Notes: generated from the sequence alone by a model not told the origin. A stretch of 64,000 bases of DNA from Liolophura sinensis (GCF_032854445.1 NC_088301.1:16242281-16306280), one strand, 5' to 3'. Positions 32,510 to 45,152 are shown, counted from the stretch's first letter. Numbers and translations: made by a program.

Positions 32510-35325
32510 ACACAATTAATCATTAAACATTGTTGATTTTGTTGATAACATGTGTAAAAAGATATTGAGAGATTCGCTTGACTTTTTAGACTATATCCAT
32601 TTGATTATTCTTAACATTTTTAAGGAGGCTTCGCCCGGCTATGTCGAGCAGCTACGTTTTCCTGTCAGTATATTCACTACGGAATTTGCCGAATTTGCAT
32701 CCTACATTTGCTGACAAGTTTGTTTTGTGGGTTTTTATAATGCAAAGTCTACACTTATTTGAATAATTCCATTCGCATTTGGTTGTCTATTATGGTAAAC
32801 CCTGCTTTTGTATGTTTGTGGATAAAGCAAATAGTGTGGGCCGCAGTGTGAAGTCCATCCAGTGACTTCGCTCTGTTCCAGTCATTGGATTGTTGTACAT
32901 GCATTAGCAGGTGCCCGCTCTTGCCATCAAAGAAGTATCGATCGTCTAGAATGTAACGAAAGCTCAGGCGCTCGGAGTTTGTTCAGTGATTAAGGAATGT
33001 ATGGTTAAGTTTTATTGAAGGTTTCTTTTTTGTACCGGATTTTCTTTAGCTTGTGGATGACATGAGTTTAGGACAGTTGATTATGGTAAATAGGCCGTCT
33101 TGATATCTGAACCACTATTCTGGATAAAACGTCAATCATACATAACGGTCTTCCTCGTATCTTTGGTAAACTTTCGTATTGGTCGACAGACACAAAAAAA
33201 GCGTCCGTATTAATGGCTCAGTGTCAAAACATTGTCCATAGTTAGCCAGTCCCTGATTTTAAGCATTAAGAGGATAAAACTTATCGAATGACACCCTCCC
33301 GGCCTGCTTTTATCGATCAGTTCGGTAAGCCGAGACTTCTTGGAGCAACTATCCAAGATTTCTACAACCTCCCGCGATAGGCGGCCCATTGCGTCAGAAA
33401 CCTACAGAGTGACAACGCCAATGGAAAGCCATGTCCTGTGGTAGGAAAAAGCGACTGTCATAAATGCCATCGAATATCGTATGAAGTGCGTTAATTGTTG
33501 AAGGTTGTCGTGGCAGCGTTGTATGCGGATCATTGCTGCCCTCTTGCTGTGTGGATCCCTTAAGGCTCTGTGTGATCCTCGGTGCCTGTGTACGTGTATA
33601 CGTTGGTAGATGTGGTTAGCATCAGTCAGTACCTGCTTATAACACACTATCGGCAAGAGTGCGTGTACATGTGTGTGCATGATTAAAGATCACAACGCCA
33701 CTCTCTTCAGACTTCAACGCCTTTTGAAAGAACATGGTCGTATCGTACATCTGTGTTTATACACTGTGAGTGCTGATCCTTTGGAGATGGTGAACGCTGG
33801 TGATTGGTTTCACTAACACCTTCCGAGCACCCGAACAGACCATTTTCACTCTGCCTACCATGGATATCTTACATTGGACTAAATCTTACCTGAAAATTAT
33901 TGGCGGTATAACTATCGTAGGTACGTATGTCTTTTTCTATACGGACTATATATAGGAATGTATTGCTAACTAGCCTATTGTAATAGGCTGATCCAAAGGA
34001 TCAGGAAAGCTGCCCAATAACGTTTATGTTCTTCGATTCCAATATCCGTTCATGCATGACCATCTTCGATAGTTTCCCGCGGCAAAAGGAATAAAGACGC
34101 CGCCTGCTTGGGTTTGGTGCCACCTACAGACTGGGGAATGCGTTTAACAGAGCCAACTATTGAACAGCATCTATATTGTTAAGATAAATCTGTTTATAAT
34201 GCATGTGTTGTTAAAGTGACAGTATGTTATGTACAGTTAGAGTATTATCAATAAGAGCTACGGTCTAAAGCAAAATCTGATACATTTAAATTAATGCTAT
34301 GCTCTCGAATAATACTAGGGATGCAATATGTTATTCCAACGTAGCATTAAGTCAAGGAAAACACATTACTAAGTCACACTCACAAAAGTATTCTGTTGGA
34401 ATAACAGAACAATTCTGTTATAAATAATGGCATGTTTTGTACCAATACCGTAACATATTTTCTATCACCCAGAAAGCATGCTGGTGTTGTAATTAGATTA
34501 GGCTTTAAGAGTTTTGAGCCCCACATATCGTATATGCATGATAATTGCCAGCCAGTCCATTTATTCACATAGCATTTCTGAATATCAGAGAACCAGGTTT
34601 GTGGGCTAAAATATTAAGCCCTAAGCATCCTAGATGTCAATTTTATTCTAGTTTATATGCACTTGTAAAGCGTAAACAAGACATTTGGGAATCAAAATCG
34701 GGTAAAATCTGGGTGGGAGCGCTCTGTACAGTTCGTCCATCAACTGGTAACCACACCTTTGACCGTGTATGTTTATGTCGGCCCTAGAAAATGCTTTAGT
34801 TTACTAAGAAATATTAACAATTTATCTTTCGTCGAAAGAGTCTGTTTATGATATATGCCGATAACTGTGGGATATCTCTTAATACCGCCGCTCAGTCCAT
34901 TAAAAGCAAAAGATATCAAATACATAAACGGAGTCAATGTTTTCATCCCCGCGGTATACCGCCTTTGATGTATCTTTCTGCAATTCACGATACGCATTTC
35001 CCGTCCATTAGTATGAAGTAAAACGGTGACAAGTCGGTGGAGAATTTACCTATATCAATTTTACAGATAACGAGTTCAATGGAGTCATACAATAAAGAGC
35101 TGGAAAAGAGTCTCTGATGCCAGCATTGTCTTCATCTCAGGTCTGAAAATACCCTCTATCAACATCAGTGTCTGTATTTTAATGGGAAGACATTGCGATT
35201 ATCGAATCAAGAGAGGCTTCTTTGTCCACCAGTAACCGTATATGTTCCTGTTTTATCACATATAAACCTCCCACATAATTGAGTTTTTGTCAAGGGGAAA
35301 TAACTCGGAAAGGGACGGACAGACC
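32510..35325. other. Non-coding stretch, no gene recognised
   Basis: Mostly unremarkable sequence. It contains the alternative hairpin cluster at 34330-34420 (listed separately). Open frames up to 92 codons (minus, 33402-33680) have no recognised product. Confidence 0.45.
34330..34420. other. Cluster of overlapping inverted repeats
   Basis: gttattccaac at 34330-34340 is the reverse complement of gttggaataac at 34394-34404. In addition ttctgtt/aacagaa (34391-34409, 5-base loop) and taacagaa/ttctgtta (34402-34420, 3-base loop) overlap by 8 bp. The two small hairpins are therefore mutually exclusive. Confidence 0.6.
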
Positions 35326-35340
35326 AATTTAAATTGTACA

Positions 35341-35612
35341 CCTAGGGGCCTCCGTGGCTCAGTTCGTTAGCGCGCTAGCGCAGCGTAATGACCCAGAAAC
35401 CTCTCACCAATGCGGTCGTTGTCAGTTCAAGTCCAGCTCATGCTGGCTTCCTCTCCGGCCGTAAGTGAGAAGGTCTGACAACAACCTGCGGGTGGTCGTG
35501 GGTTTCCCCCGGGCTCTGCCCGATTTCCACCCGCTGCTACTGCTGGTCGCCGTAGTATAAGTGAAATATTTTTGAGTACTGCGTAAAACACCAATCAAAT
35601 AAATAAATAAAA
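35341..35612 (+). mobile_element. SINE-A, full length (272 bp), with target-site duplication
   Basis: The best complete SINE-A of the window. The head begins 'cctaggggcctccgtggctc'. The pol III A-box-like 'tggctcagttcgttagcgcg' starts at 35355 and the B-box 'gttcaagtcc' lies at 35425-35434. The distance between them is longer than in a tRNA, so the head is an expanded tRNA relative. Body and (AAAT)n tail follow. Flanked by a perfect 11-bp duplication, taaattgtaca, at 35330-35340 and 35613-35623. Confidence 0.95.
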
Positions 35613-36307
35613 TAAATTGTACAGCTTGGTACAACGAAATGTTCCAGAGAATTCTGAGAGCTCTAAACAGTTCTATAACTATTTTAGTGCTTTGAAAATC
35701 TTAATTATTGTATTAACTGCAAGTGAAGTTTGGCATTTGATCTCCTTGTAATATAACAAGTTAATTACATTTTTAACTCAACATCACTCCTTTTTCCATT
35801 ATTTGTTTTATTTTTATAACGCTACTATTTGTAATGTGAATACGATACACGCGACTTACAAACTACAAAATTCATTCAAATGTAACAACAGCAATCATAT
35901 CAAAAGATCCCGGTCAGACGAGTAAGTTTCTCACTATGTTTCTGTCTTTAAGATCCACGAATCCAGTTTTACTGGATCAGTTGTGACGTAATTTGTGACT
36001 TCGTCTTAGTCCTTTTGAACCTAAACAACGTCATTCTCGTAAGATCCCTTATAAAAATTGGAGATAAAAAAGGACTACATGCCTAATTGCTTTTAAAAAA
36101 TGTGAAATATTTTTAGCTTAAATAAATTTTAGCTTTAATAAATCAGTAAGTATCAGCTATGTATATTCTTGAAAAGCAAATATGTGTGCAAGTGTATTTT
36201 GTTCACCATTCCTTTTGGAATGATACCGGTAAACGTGTTAACAAAAGTCATCATCGGAATACAACATACGGCATAATCTGACTTACAAGATATATACATA
36301 TATATGC

Positions 36308-36410
36308 TTGTGTGTATGTATGTGTGTGTGTGTGCCTGTGTGTGTGTGCCTGTGTGTGTGTGTGTGTGTGTGTGTGTCTGTGTGTCTGTCTGTGTGTCTG
36401 TCTGTGTATT
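36308..36410 (+). repeat. (TG)n microsatellite with TGTC interruptions
   Basis: About 100 bp of TG repeats broken by 'tgcc' and 'tgtc', preceded by short TATA-rich sequence. Confidence 0.95.
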
Positions 36411-36419
36411 ATATCCTGA

Positions 36420-37305
36420 ATAGTTTATCCGGACAGTGGTATCTATCTCATCTCACTGAATACGTGGCACTGGTGACATGAACCCCGATTTCAGTTTCAT
36501 AATAATAACCTTTCTTTTGTGTACTATGTGAATAGGCGGATTACCCATATAAGTGAACAATAGCGCTTTTCACCGCTCCCGCCTCCCCAGGAATCTATGA
36601 ATCTCCTGGTCCTTTTACTATAAAAGAATGGTTTCATTATTTAATGAAAACAATCATTAATATGCTTCGAAACCTCATACATTATTGAGGTGTTGTATTG
36701 TGTGGTTAATAATGTGTCTGGACACGTACTCGACATCTTTCCTCCACGAAAGTTCATTGGATCGGTTAATAAAGTTATGAATTATTTAGTTAACCTTAGA
36801 TTACAAGCTAAAAACGGCTTCGTTAACTCTATACATATTTCTTCTTTCTCCTTGACTTCACTACATTTCTTTTAGTGTGTATGTTGACTATTGCCTTTGA
36901 CTTTGTTCCAAAAGTTACGGCTAAAGCACTTGTTTTGTTGCTCCCTGTACAAATGCACTAAATATAAACAACTGGGTTCTTTAATATACGTTTTGTTACC
37001 ATATACATTATATCAACACAGGATGACCAACCTTTCATTTGAAATATAGCAGTTTGGAGAAATGATATTTTATGTACGTCTGCGTTGCCTGCGATACACT
37101 TTGCCTGCGATATACTTTGTGTTCGACCTGGGAATTATTCGCGGACTATGGGTATGAAATCTTAAATGGATTCCATGCTAATAAAACAGACTGCCTTCCC
37201 TTTATCTCAGAAAACTTTTGATTGTATAGCTCTTTTACATGTTGCCAGTTTTATTTAATATTTCTGCAACATTTCTTATACCATTCCTCTGGGTACTGTT
37301 GTTTT
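36420..37305. other. Non-coding stretch, no gene recognised
   Basis: AT-rich, nothing recognised. A 10-bp direct repeat with variants ('ttgcctgcgata') occurs twice at about 37086-37112. Confidence 0.45.
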
Positions 37306-37314
37306 GGGTCGTTT

Positions 37315-37395
37315 GGAAATGGGCCTTGTGATAGCTGACTTTGAATGCCCTTATATGGTTCAAGTGTGACTTGGCGTTTAGATTCTACGGTGTAA
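37315..37395 (+). repeat. Dispersed repeat R5, copy 1
   Basis: About 80 bp resembling 48610-48697: 'tttggaaatgggccttgtga', '.gactttg', and 'ggcgtttagattc' at the end. Short and diverged. Confidence 0.5.
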
Positions 37396-37784
37396 GAATC
37401 TCCTTATAAGTACTGTCTAGTTCCAGACCACACGAATCAGCCAATTAAAATTCAGGTTCAATACTTCAGATTTACCAGGCTTTATGTCATTGCTTGCATT
37501 CAGAAGAACTGCATTACGTTCAGTTACGTTGGATAAGCATAATAAAAATGAAGCTTGAATTGGCCAGATGTTGCTCCAAGAACATGTACTGTTTTGCTTA
37601 TTCGTAAGCCAGGTATATCTTAGTCTGCCGCGTTACCTCAAGGCCACCTGTACATGTATATACTGAAGTTGTAATTTGCATTGTTCCCTCTTTTTTGCAC
37701 TGAAAATCCATTCACATTATACAGTCCGCCAGTTCATATAAACACCGCGATCTCAAAACGCTTGGTAACAGTTTTATGTGATTA

Positions 37785-37970
37785 GAAGGCGTGTAATTAG
37801 CTTCTATTTATGCATTTACATGAGCTGTCAGAATAAAACCCTGACTCAGGTAAATAGACAAGAGGCCTCATTTCACCGGTTACGCATGACCATTTGCCAG
37901 CTATAACACTGTCGCCGCTGATCTGGTTTTATTCTCTGTGCTGTACTTTTTGAATTACATTTATCAGATC
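37785..37970 (+). repeat. Dispersed repeat R3, copy 4
   Basis: A well-kept R3 copy: 'atgcatttacatgagctgtc', 'cagaataaaaccctgactca', 'catttcaccggttacgcatg', 'accatttgccagctataaca', 'ctgatctggttttattctct'. Followed about 100 bp later by SINE-B, as at 3.84-4.3 kb, probably by chance. Confidence 0.75.
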
Positions 37971-38066
37971 CTGATTTTTAAGGTCTCAGTAAAGAAACCC
38001 TCATCATTTTGTAACAAAAGATTCCAAACGAAATTTTGGATGGAAGTTTTTTGAGATAACAGAAGT

Positions 38067-38433
38067 GAGTGAGTGAGTGAGTGCTTGGGGTTTAACGTCG
38101 TACTCAACAATTTTTCAGTCATATGACGACGAAGGAATCATTAGGGTGCATGTACGTGTAATGTGCCTCCTTGATGCAGGACGGATTTCCACCGCTCTTT
38201 TATTTAGTGCTGCTTCACTGAGACGACTTACCGAAGGCAAGTAAGTCGCCCCGCCCGAGCCATTATACTGATACGGGTCAACCAGTCGTTGCACTATCCC
38301 CTTCATGCTGAACGCCAAGCGAGGAAGTTACAACTTCCTCTTTTAAAGTCTTAGGTGTGACTCGATCAAGGATTGATCCTGGATCTACCGGTCCCGAAGC
38401 GGACGCTCTACCAACTGTGCTATCCGGGCCGGT
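38067..38433 (-). mobile_element. SINE-B, full length (367 bp), with target-site duplication
   Basis: The reference SINE-B copy of the window. On the minus strand it begins 'accggcccggatagcacagt' and contains the A-box-like TAGCACAGTTGGTAGAGCG. A B-box-like ggatcaatcc lies at normal tRNA spacing. The body has 'gaaggggatagtgcaacgac' and 'gtatcagtataatggctcg', and the end is 'cgacgttaaaccccaagca' plus (ACTC)n. The first 25 bases closely resemble tRNA-Lys as I recall it, while the anticodon-loop region reads 'cttcggg'. Flanked by a perfect 14-bp duplication, gagataacagaagt, at 38053-38066 and 38434-38447. Confidence 0.96.
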
Positions 38434-39991
38434 GAGATAACAGAAGTAGGGTTAAACCTGATTTTGTATATGTGGTTCATGTGCAGAGTACAATGAAACA
38501 GACCCACGCGTGTTGTTGTTGTCATGATATAGACAATTCGGAGAGTTTCGATGATTCTCTGGTAACAACTTGGGCGAATGAGGTGATTGTCTCAGTGGTT
38601 TTCTGACATGTGATTGGTGAAATTACTGAGAACAACTACACTCCCACTAAAAGCCTTCGTTTTGGGAGCTGGTCTTGCGACTAGTGACCTGGAATGTCCT
38701 TATCGGTTGACGGCTGGTATATGAATGTCTGTTTCGACGCAGAGATTGTCGCTACAACGCCTTCGTTGCCCTCGGGAAGACTCGCAAATCACGTGTCAGA
38801 AAAAAAAAGCGCGAGCATATTCAGCCTCGATGAACTTCGAACTATTTTTTCGAAAAGAAATCAGTCACGATGCATGCATAAACATCGCGGTATACATTAT
38901 GTATTTCGTCACTTCCGGAATAGATACGTCACATGTTTCTAGTATATGATGAAGCATGCGGGTTATTTTAATACAATTAAACGCAGATTCTCTTGGATAA
39001 TCACAAAAGACAAGGTTTTTGGGAAATATTTTAAATAGTGCACAGGAGTTGGTATTTGGTATAAACTACAATACCTCTGAGCTGAAGCTTCCTTGGCAAA
39101 ATCCTACTGTTTTATAAAAATATTTATAGTTGCCTGCAGAGAAAATAACGATTAACATTCACACTTTTTAAAATCTTTCCAATATCAAACGGTGAAAATA
39201 ATTCTTCAATAAACTGGTTAGCTTGATTAAGTCTACAAGAACTTGTGTTATCAGCCAATCAGCTTCCGTCTGACGAGTCTGACGTCAGGTCTACTCTGCT
39301 GGTTATCATGATTGCGTTTCTAATACAAAGCAGTTTTTCGATGGCATCACTGAGGCATTTATTCGAATGTAGTATTTTTTTTTAATCAATCCACTTTAAG
39401 CTTCTCTAACTTTCTGGTACATTGTAATGAAGACATCATGTCGGTGTGTTTAGCGCACTCAACTAAAATATGTCCATTATTTGTCCATTAATCAAACTAT
39501 CAGAATATTATCAACCCACGTGCCAGTGGATTTCAGTGATTGATCTGTGTACTGAGAACGCACGGTAGATCTTGACAAGCAATCAAGAGAAATTTTGATC
39601 ATTTGCTATAATTATGAGTATGGAATCGAGAGAAAAATGTTAACCGGTTCCAGAAAATACCATTATAATTGATGACTATGTTGTCGAGTGACTCTCATTT
39701 CGCTTAAACCTGTCGTGATCAACACGGGAGCACCATATACTACCTTTTGCGGTAGCGTGACAGAACTTTCAGAACAGAAGTAGTTTCTGTATGAAACTGA
39801 GACACTTTCTAATTGTATCTGTCAATCAGGCTTTTACTGAATCAACAGGTATTTCATTTTGTTGCTGCGCACTGTGTGTTATGATGTTCTACTAAGCTGA
39901 GATAGGGTAGGTAAATTGATTATTTTTCAGCCATACTGGCTTAACAGCAAAGATGAACACAGCAAATACCCATGTATGTTTTCTGACAAAA

Positions 39992-40073
39992 TTATTTGTT
40001 TTGAGGGGCTGTCACTTTATACAGAATCAAGGTTATTTGTTTGGAGAGGCTGCCTGTTTATACAGAATGGATG
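39992..40073 (+). repeat. 41-bp tandem duplication, two units
   Basis: 'ttatttgttttgaggggct' (39992) and 'ttatttgtttggagaggct' (40033) start two units that both contain 'tttatacagaat'. Confidence 0.75.
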
Positions 40074-40550
40074 CAGAACGGATTCTGATAGACTGGTGTA
40101 AGAGATAGGCAAGTCCAAGCTATGATTTGGCTAAAATGAATTTTAGGTATGGTCAACTTATTCAAGAGCGGCCATGGCTTCAAAATTTAACCTAGAAGAC
40201 ACTATTTCCACTGTCAACCAATCAACGTGGGTTCTGTGCCCCTTTATTATGCAGATTCACGGTATTTGTTTTTGTGTCAGTGGTGGGTGAACTTTTTGAA
40301 ATTACAACAATATCGTTTACAGTTTTTCTTCATATACCTTACTCATGTTTTTTAAACGCATACAATATGTTAACTAGAAGGCATATCGAGAGTGCAGATC
40401 CGAGCAGCTGGTAAATATGCAAATTCCCTCGATCACTACATACAAAGAGACAATACATTTCTGTCACAACCTGAGTTTAATGGATTGGTATCCCATATTC
40501 CATGCCCAACCTGCGCACAAAATTAACGTAAAGCTGCCGACGAACAGTCA

Positions 40551-40610
40551 ACAGAAAGAAAGACAGAAAGACATACAAACAGACAGGCAGACGACAGACA
40601 GACAAATAAA
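40551..40610 (+). repeat. Degenerate (ACAG)n microsatellite
   Basis: 'aaagacagaaagacataca' followed by 'acagacaggcagacgacaga'. It lies within a 79-codon open frame that I do not regard as a gene. Confidence 0.75.
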
Positions 40611-42059
40611 GGCTGGGAAAAAGATAACCTCCTCTTATGGACTCATGAACACATAGAAAGGTTTTACTCTACACCAAGTGTATCAGTGTACACGATGTTC
40701 TATTATTATGTGCCTAAAAGTACAGATAAATGCTGTGAAAAACAGCATGTCACATCCTTTTCATCTAAGACTGTTGTCACATTGGTAATTTATCAAAGGT
40801 TTCTAGTCAATCCAGTTCAAAAGCAGATACTGCTTTCACTCATTTTGGCCAAAATGTTTGTTTCATTTGCAGACAACTGTCGCATAATCTGGACTCGCGA
40901 AACCGTAAATTCTAACAAGTACCGATCAAAACACACCTTTTTTTCGCTTTTAATGATTTATATTCATTATTATAATTTTTAAAATAATTACCGTGTTTTT
41001 CATCTTGAACCATTAGATTAAAATTACTTTCAAATCTTTTTTAGTTCAGGAAGAGGTTTGCCTCATGTGTGGCTTGGTTTAATTTACCAAATACTAACTC
41101 CTAAACGCTGACATTACACACTAAATGTTTAATGAGAATATGGCCCATACAGTTTGTTCAACCTAACGTTCATTGGTAGGCAAGCACAGGTCAGTTTGCT
41201 CTACACTACAGTTGTGTTCATTCATCGATGATCAAAACGATGAGAAGATAGAGACAGCGAGCGCCTAAATCACATACTTCTGAGATCTGATCCGGAATTG
41301 TCAAGTAGGCATGCTTGCACATGGGTCAGATGACCCTCCTCCCTCCCAAACTCCCCCCTAACCCCACGTCTCCCTCTCCAGCTCAAGGATTGAGGAGCTG
41401 GAATCACAGCGTATGATTAATGCTAACACGTACGTGTTATCGCTGTTAACGGATCCACCCGAAAACCATGCAGTGGAACTCTCACAAATCTGCACGAATT
41501 ATCTTATGAGATAATTGAACATGTCTGACATGTACACCCTTTGGTCACACTGTGTGACTTTACTAATTAACGGTTTTAATATGCCTGGGAGCTCTGTGAT
41601 CACAAAAGTCATCAATCACCTCAATAATTACGGACTATCACAGGGAATCGTTTTCCAAGAACCTGACGAAGGTGAATTTACAAAGCACTAGACACAATAG
41701 TTGGGCTGTTTGTAAGTTGCTAGTGATTGCAAATGTACTACTTTTACATGACATTTATATGTACAACTAAAGACAAATAGAAATACCTTGAATCAATCTA
41801 TAAGTTGTATATATGGGTGATATGAGGATTGCACCGTCACTATCCCATGTCACTGGTGTAAGCGATATTTATTTTGAGGGCAGCCAGTCGATAACGAAGT
41901 CTTTTTCATTATCCTACTCATGAACTTTCTATTCGCCTTAAGTTAAGCTTAAACTTTGTTGAGTTCTTGGAATCACACGACCATTGCGTGAGAATACATT
42001 CTGGCTCAATAAAACTTGGCAACGACTTGTAGATTTACCCACTGGAACGACCGCTCTGT

Positions 42060-42190
42060 ATTTGCATATTATCCAACGCCATTAGCTTAGTCAGGCTATT
42101 TTCTAATCCATCCCCTGCCTTGATTGGTGTTAAGATGATCTGCCGCCGTTTTATGCAAATACAAATCACCTAGTCACGCTATGATTGGAC
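42060..42190. promoter_or_regulatory. Paired octamer and CCAAT-type motifs
   Basis: ATTTGCAT at 42060-42067 and its reverse complement ATGCAAAT at 42153-42160, with ATTGG (inverse CCAAT) at 42123-42127 and 42184-42188. These are known POU-factor and NF-Y sites in animal promoters. No transcript or gene can be seen nearby, so their role is unproven and chance is possible. Confidence 0.25.
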
Positions 42191-43066
42191 GGCTATGCGT
42201 AAGTCAGGCACATGCTAGTGACAGGTATATTTCCAAGGTCATTTCAAGGCCAACGTATTCTTCGTCATTGTTTCCTCAGTACCAAAAACTCCATGATCCG
42301 TTGAACTCTTGCTTACTGACTTCACAAGTGTCCCAGAGTTCAACATAATACTCGGTGTAAACATTTATTCGGTCCCTATTACTGTTCAAGCCTTTCTACA
42401 TAAACAGTTTTAAGGACTGACGGATAATTTAACAGGCAAAATATCAAACTTTGTTTACCTTTATCATGTATCATAATGTCAGGTAATGTAGGCTTCGTCT
42501 ATGATCTGTGCTACATGTAGGCTTGAATGTATGATTAATACCTAAAAGAAAAGACATCAGATTAAATGTCTATATGCATCGATAAACTAATCTACACCAA
42601 GTTTAAAAAGCATAACTTTTTGTCTTTGTGATTTTGCACAGCCGATATATCGCAGTTAAAAGTAAGAAAATCGAAAGCGCCACCATGCTATCAGTTTCAA
42701 AGAATGAGGCACGAGTAACCTCTATTAGCCGAGAGCGCAGCTGTTACCGCATATTCTCCCGAACTATCGTTTGCCTTTTAACCATATGTACGTGGGGTAC
42801 GAGTTACGCGACGTCATGTTTCCAGTTGCTTTAATATGGCGCATCCCAGGGCCTCGTAATACATTGTGTTAAAAAGAACTTCGTAAATCAAAAATGGCTG
42901 TGGGCGTTGTGGTCTGTTTGCACATTTATTAATTGTTATCGTTTTTCGGCCATATTTATGTAAAAGCAGGATTGACATCGTTGCAGGTCCTTCCTTAGTG
43001 TAGGTGAGACGGCTAAAATTCGTGTGTAATCCCATGTACTGTATGAGATCCCCTTGGCTTACCTAT

Positions 43067-43282
43067 GAGGGTCTTCGTGGTCAAGCGGTTAGCGTGCCAG
43101 CGCTATGGAGACTCAGGAGACTAGTGCGATCGCTGTAAGTTCAGCTCATGCAATCTACGGATGGTCGTGGCTTTCCTACGGGCTTTCCTCTGCCCTGTTT
43201 CCCCCCACCATAATTCTGGCCGCCGTAGTATACGGGAAATATTCTTGAGTACGGCGTAAAACGTCTATCAAATAAATAAATA
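43067..43282 (+). mobile_element. SINE-A, near full length, internally shortened
   Basis: tRNA-like head ('gagggtcttcgtggtcaagc', 'ggttagcgtgccagcgc'), B-box region 'gtaagttcagctcatg', body and (AAAT)n tail. About 40 bp between head and body are missing compared with 35341-35612. The duplicated target may be cttacc (6 bp), which is weak. Confidence 0.88.
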
Positions 43283-43289
43283 GTATACT

Positions 43290-45025
43290 TACCAAAATAC
43301 AAAGTCCTGTACAAGGGTGATCAAGCTCGAGTGCAAAATAGTAACGAGCTTTACGGCAACCAAAGTCTTAACTTTGAGAATACCATCGAATATGCCCCAG
43401 TTCTTAAGATGACTTTTCACGAATATCGTGTTGAAAGTTTTACTGGAGTCGCCCTCATGCATTGGTAAACATTGATTTGTCATTGCCGAGAAAACTGACG
43501 CTTAGAAAATGTACAGTAAACAGGACATGAAAGTACAATCTTGGGGGCAATTTCTTGGAGAATTTTTTAATCTTTTCAAATCACCATTTCATTACCTCAT
43601 TTTGACCTTATCTGCTCAACTGCCACTATTGATCTACACAAACACATCTAATCTTGCCAGCTGAAATTTCAAACCCCGACGCCCTTCTAACAGAGGTGGA
43701 CATTTAATCATGGTCTAGTGCGGTCTTCCGTAAGGGGTTTGATATTGATTCTGTGACGTAATTAAAGTCAGAAGTGTTCTCTAAATCTCGATTTGATATC
43801 TGATCCGTTTTACGCGCGACTGGTCCGAGTTGGCTTTGATCCGTTTGATCTTGGGCTCTTTTACCGCTCAGTACAATAAAGATGTAAGTGCGGTCTCTTG
43901 TAAGGTTTTGGATTTGAAATAACCCCTGCACCTTTGCTGAGTAAATACCACTAGAGTTTACACGGATAGTTTGAGTAAAGAGGATATAATAGTAACAAAT
44001 CGCTGTTCAAATCAATATGGCTCCGCCTTTTATAGCTCCGCAGTTATTTTAATGACGTTGTTCGATTGGTCGTTGTTAATACGGGCTTGACTCTACTTAA
44101 GTCGGTTGCGCTTTAATTAATCGGCTGGGACCTTCTGTCTGAAAATGTCCTATCAATTGATAGCGGTTTGCTGTAATTTAGGATAGAGGTTGTTGTGGTC
44201 TAGACATGGTGCTGTATCACACAGCATGATATCGTTAAACTGTCCTGATATCAACAGAGTGAGACGTGATACACGATATCGCTGCACGCTTCCTTGTGTC
44301 TACTAGGAATCTTTTGCTTCGTATGCGGCGTGAGTTCGATTTCAATGGATTAGTACATAACCATGTTTTCTTCTTCGAGCCACATGTCGCTCATGCTAAT
44401 GTACTGACCAGAGATTTCCATATCGATTTATTCTCGCTTTGCAGAGTACTAAGCCTGTGTAACAATGAGCCGAAACAGCATTGAAGAGCTGGACTTAGCG
44501 TCTGGCACAATATTCATTACCGCTAAGATTGCATCTTAGCAGTTTCGCTAAAAAAAGAAAGAAATTTCCAAGCCCCATGAAGATGACAGAGCAACGGAGC
44601 ATGATTAAGAAAGACATATTGAAGTATCTTTCAATCTTCTCATGTCTTACTTTGAGAACAGGAGCAGAGCATTAATTTAATCAAGCCCTTTTTGCTGAAT
44701 ACTGAGATGCAAATGAGAACATGCTGTAGATATATATCAAACCCCATAGGAATTCGCAAAAGAATGCTCCGCGTTGGTATAGCTGCGCGAACTAATTTGA
44801 GTTGATAAGATTGCCAGGAATGTGAACGTCACATATTGCGCAAAGGCTACATCTGCTCGGTTTTATGTACGTTCTATAAAACTCTGTGATATTGCCTTCA
44901 GCAAGTACCAAGATGAAGTTGTTAGAACGCAGCTTCGCTTATTGTTGACGGCTGCACGTATTTCCGGACACCCAGTGCACTGAGGGCTGTTTTTAGCAAC
45001 AATTTCATACAGTTGAATAAAATCA
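43290..45025. other. Non-coding stretch, no gene recognised
   Basis: Two short direct repeats resembling 'agtgcggtcttccgtaaggg' occur at about 43718 and 43890. Open frames are below 76 codons. Nothing else supported. Confidence 0.45.
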
Positions 45026-45042
45026 GTTGCACATTACATTAC

Positions 45043-45069
45043 ACGTTAAACCCCAAGCTGTCACTCACT
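45043..45069 (+). mobile_element. SINE-B 3'-end fragment
   Basis: Contains 'gttaaaccccaagct' and a tcactcactc tail, flanked by cattac at 45037-45042 and 45070-45075. The flanking repeat is too short to be conclusive, but the size and form match the other truncated SINE-B insertions here. Confidence 0.6.
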
Positions 45070-45099
45070 CATTACTTTACACGCAAATGTTAAGGTAAA

Positions 45100-45152
45100 G
45101 GGAAAGCAGCTTATCCATGAGCAATTTGGGAAAGCAGCTTATCCATGAGCAA
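45100..45152 (+). repeat. 24-bp duplication, two copies
   Basis: 'gggaaagcagcttatccatg' plus 'agcaa' occurs at 45100-45123 and 45128-45152 with a 4-bp spacer, identical over 24 bp, so the duplication is recent. Confidence 0.85.

Larger units (their letters stand above)
38450..41990. other. Non-coding stretch, no gene recognised
   Basis: Largely featureless. It includes a CRE-like TGACGTCA at 39280-39287, a two-copy 41-bp tandem duplication at 39992-40073 and an ACAG-rich run at 40551-40610. No coding frame longer than about 98 codons. Confidence 0.45.

Noticed and set aside
35341-35435. Possible genuine tRNA gene
   Set aside because: The A- and B-box-like segments are too far apart for a functional tRNA, and the sequence continues into the SINE body with a tail and a target-site duplication.
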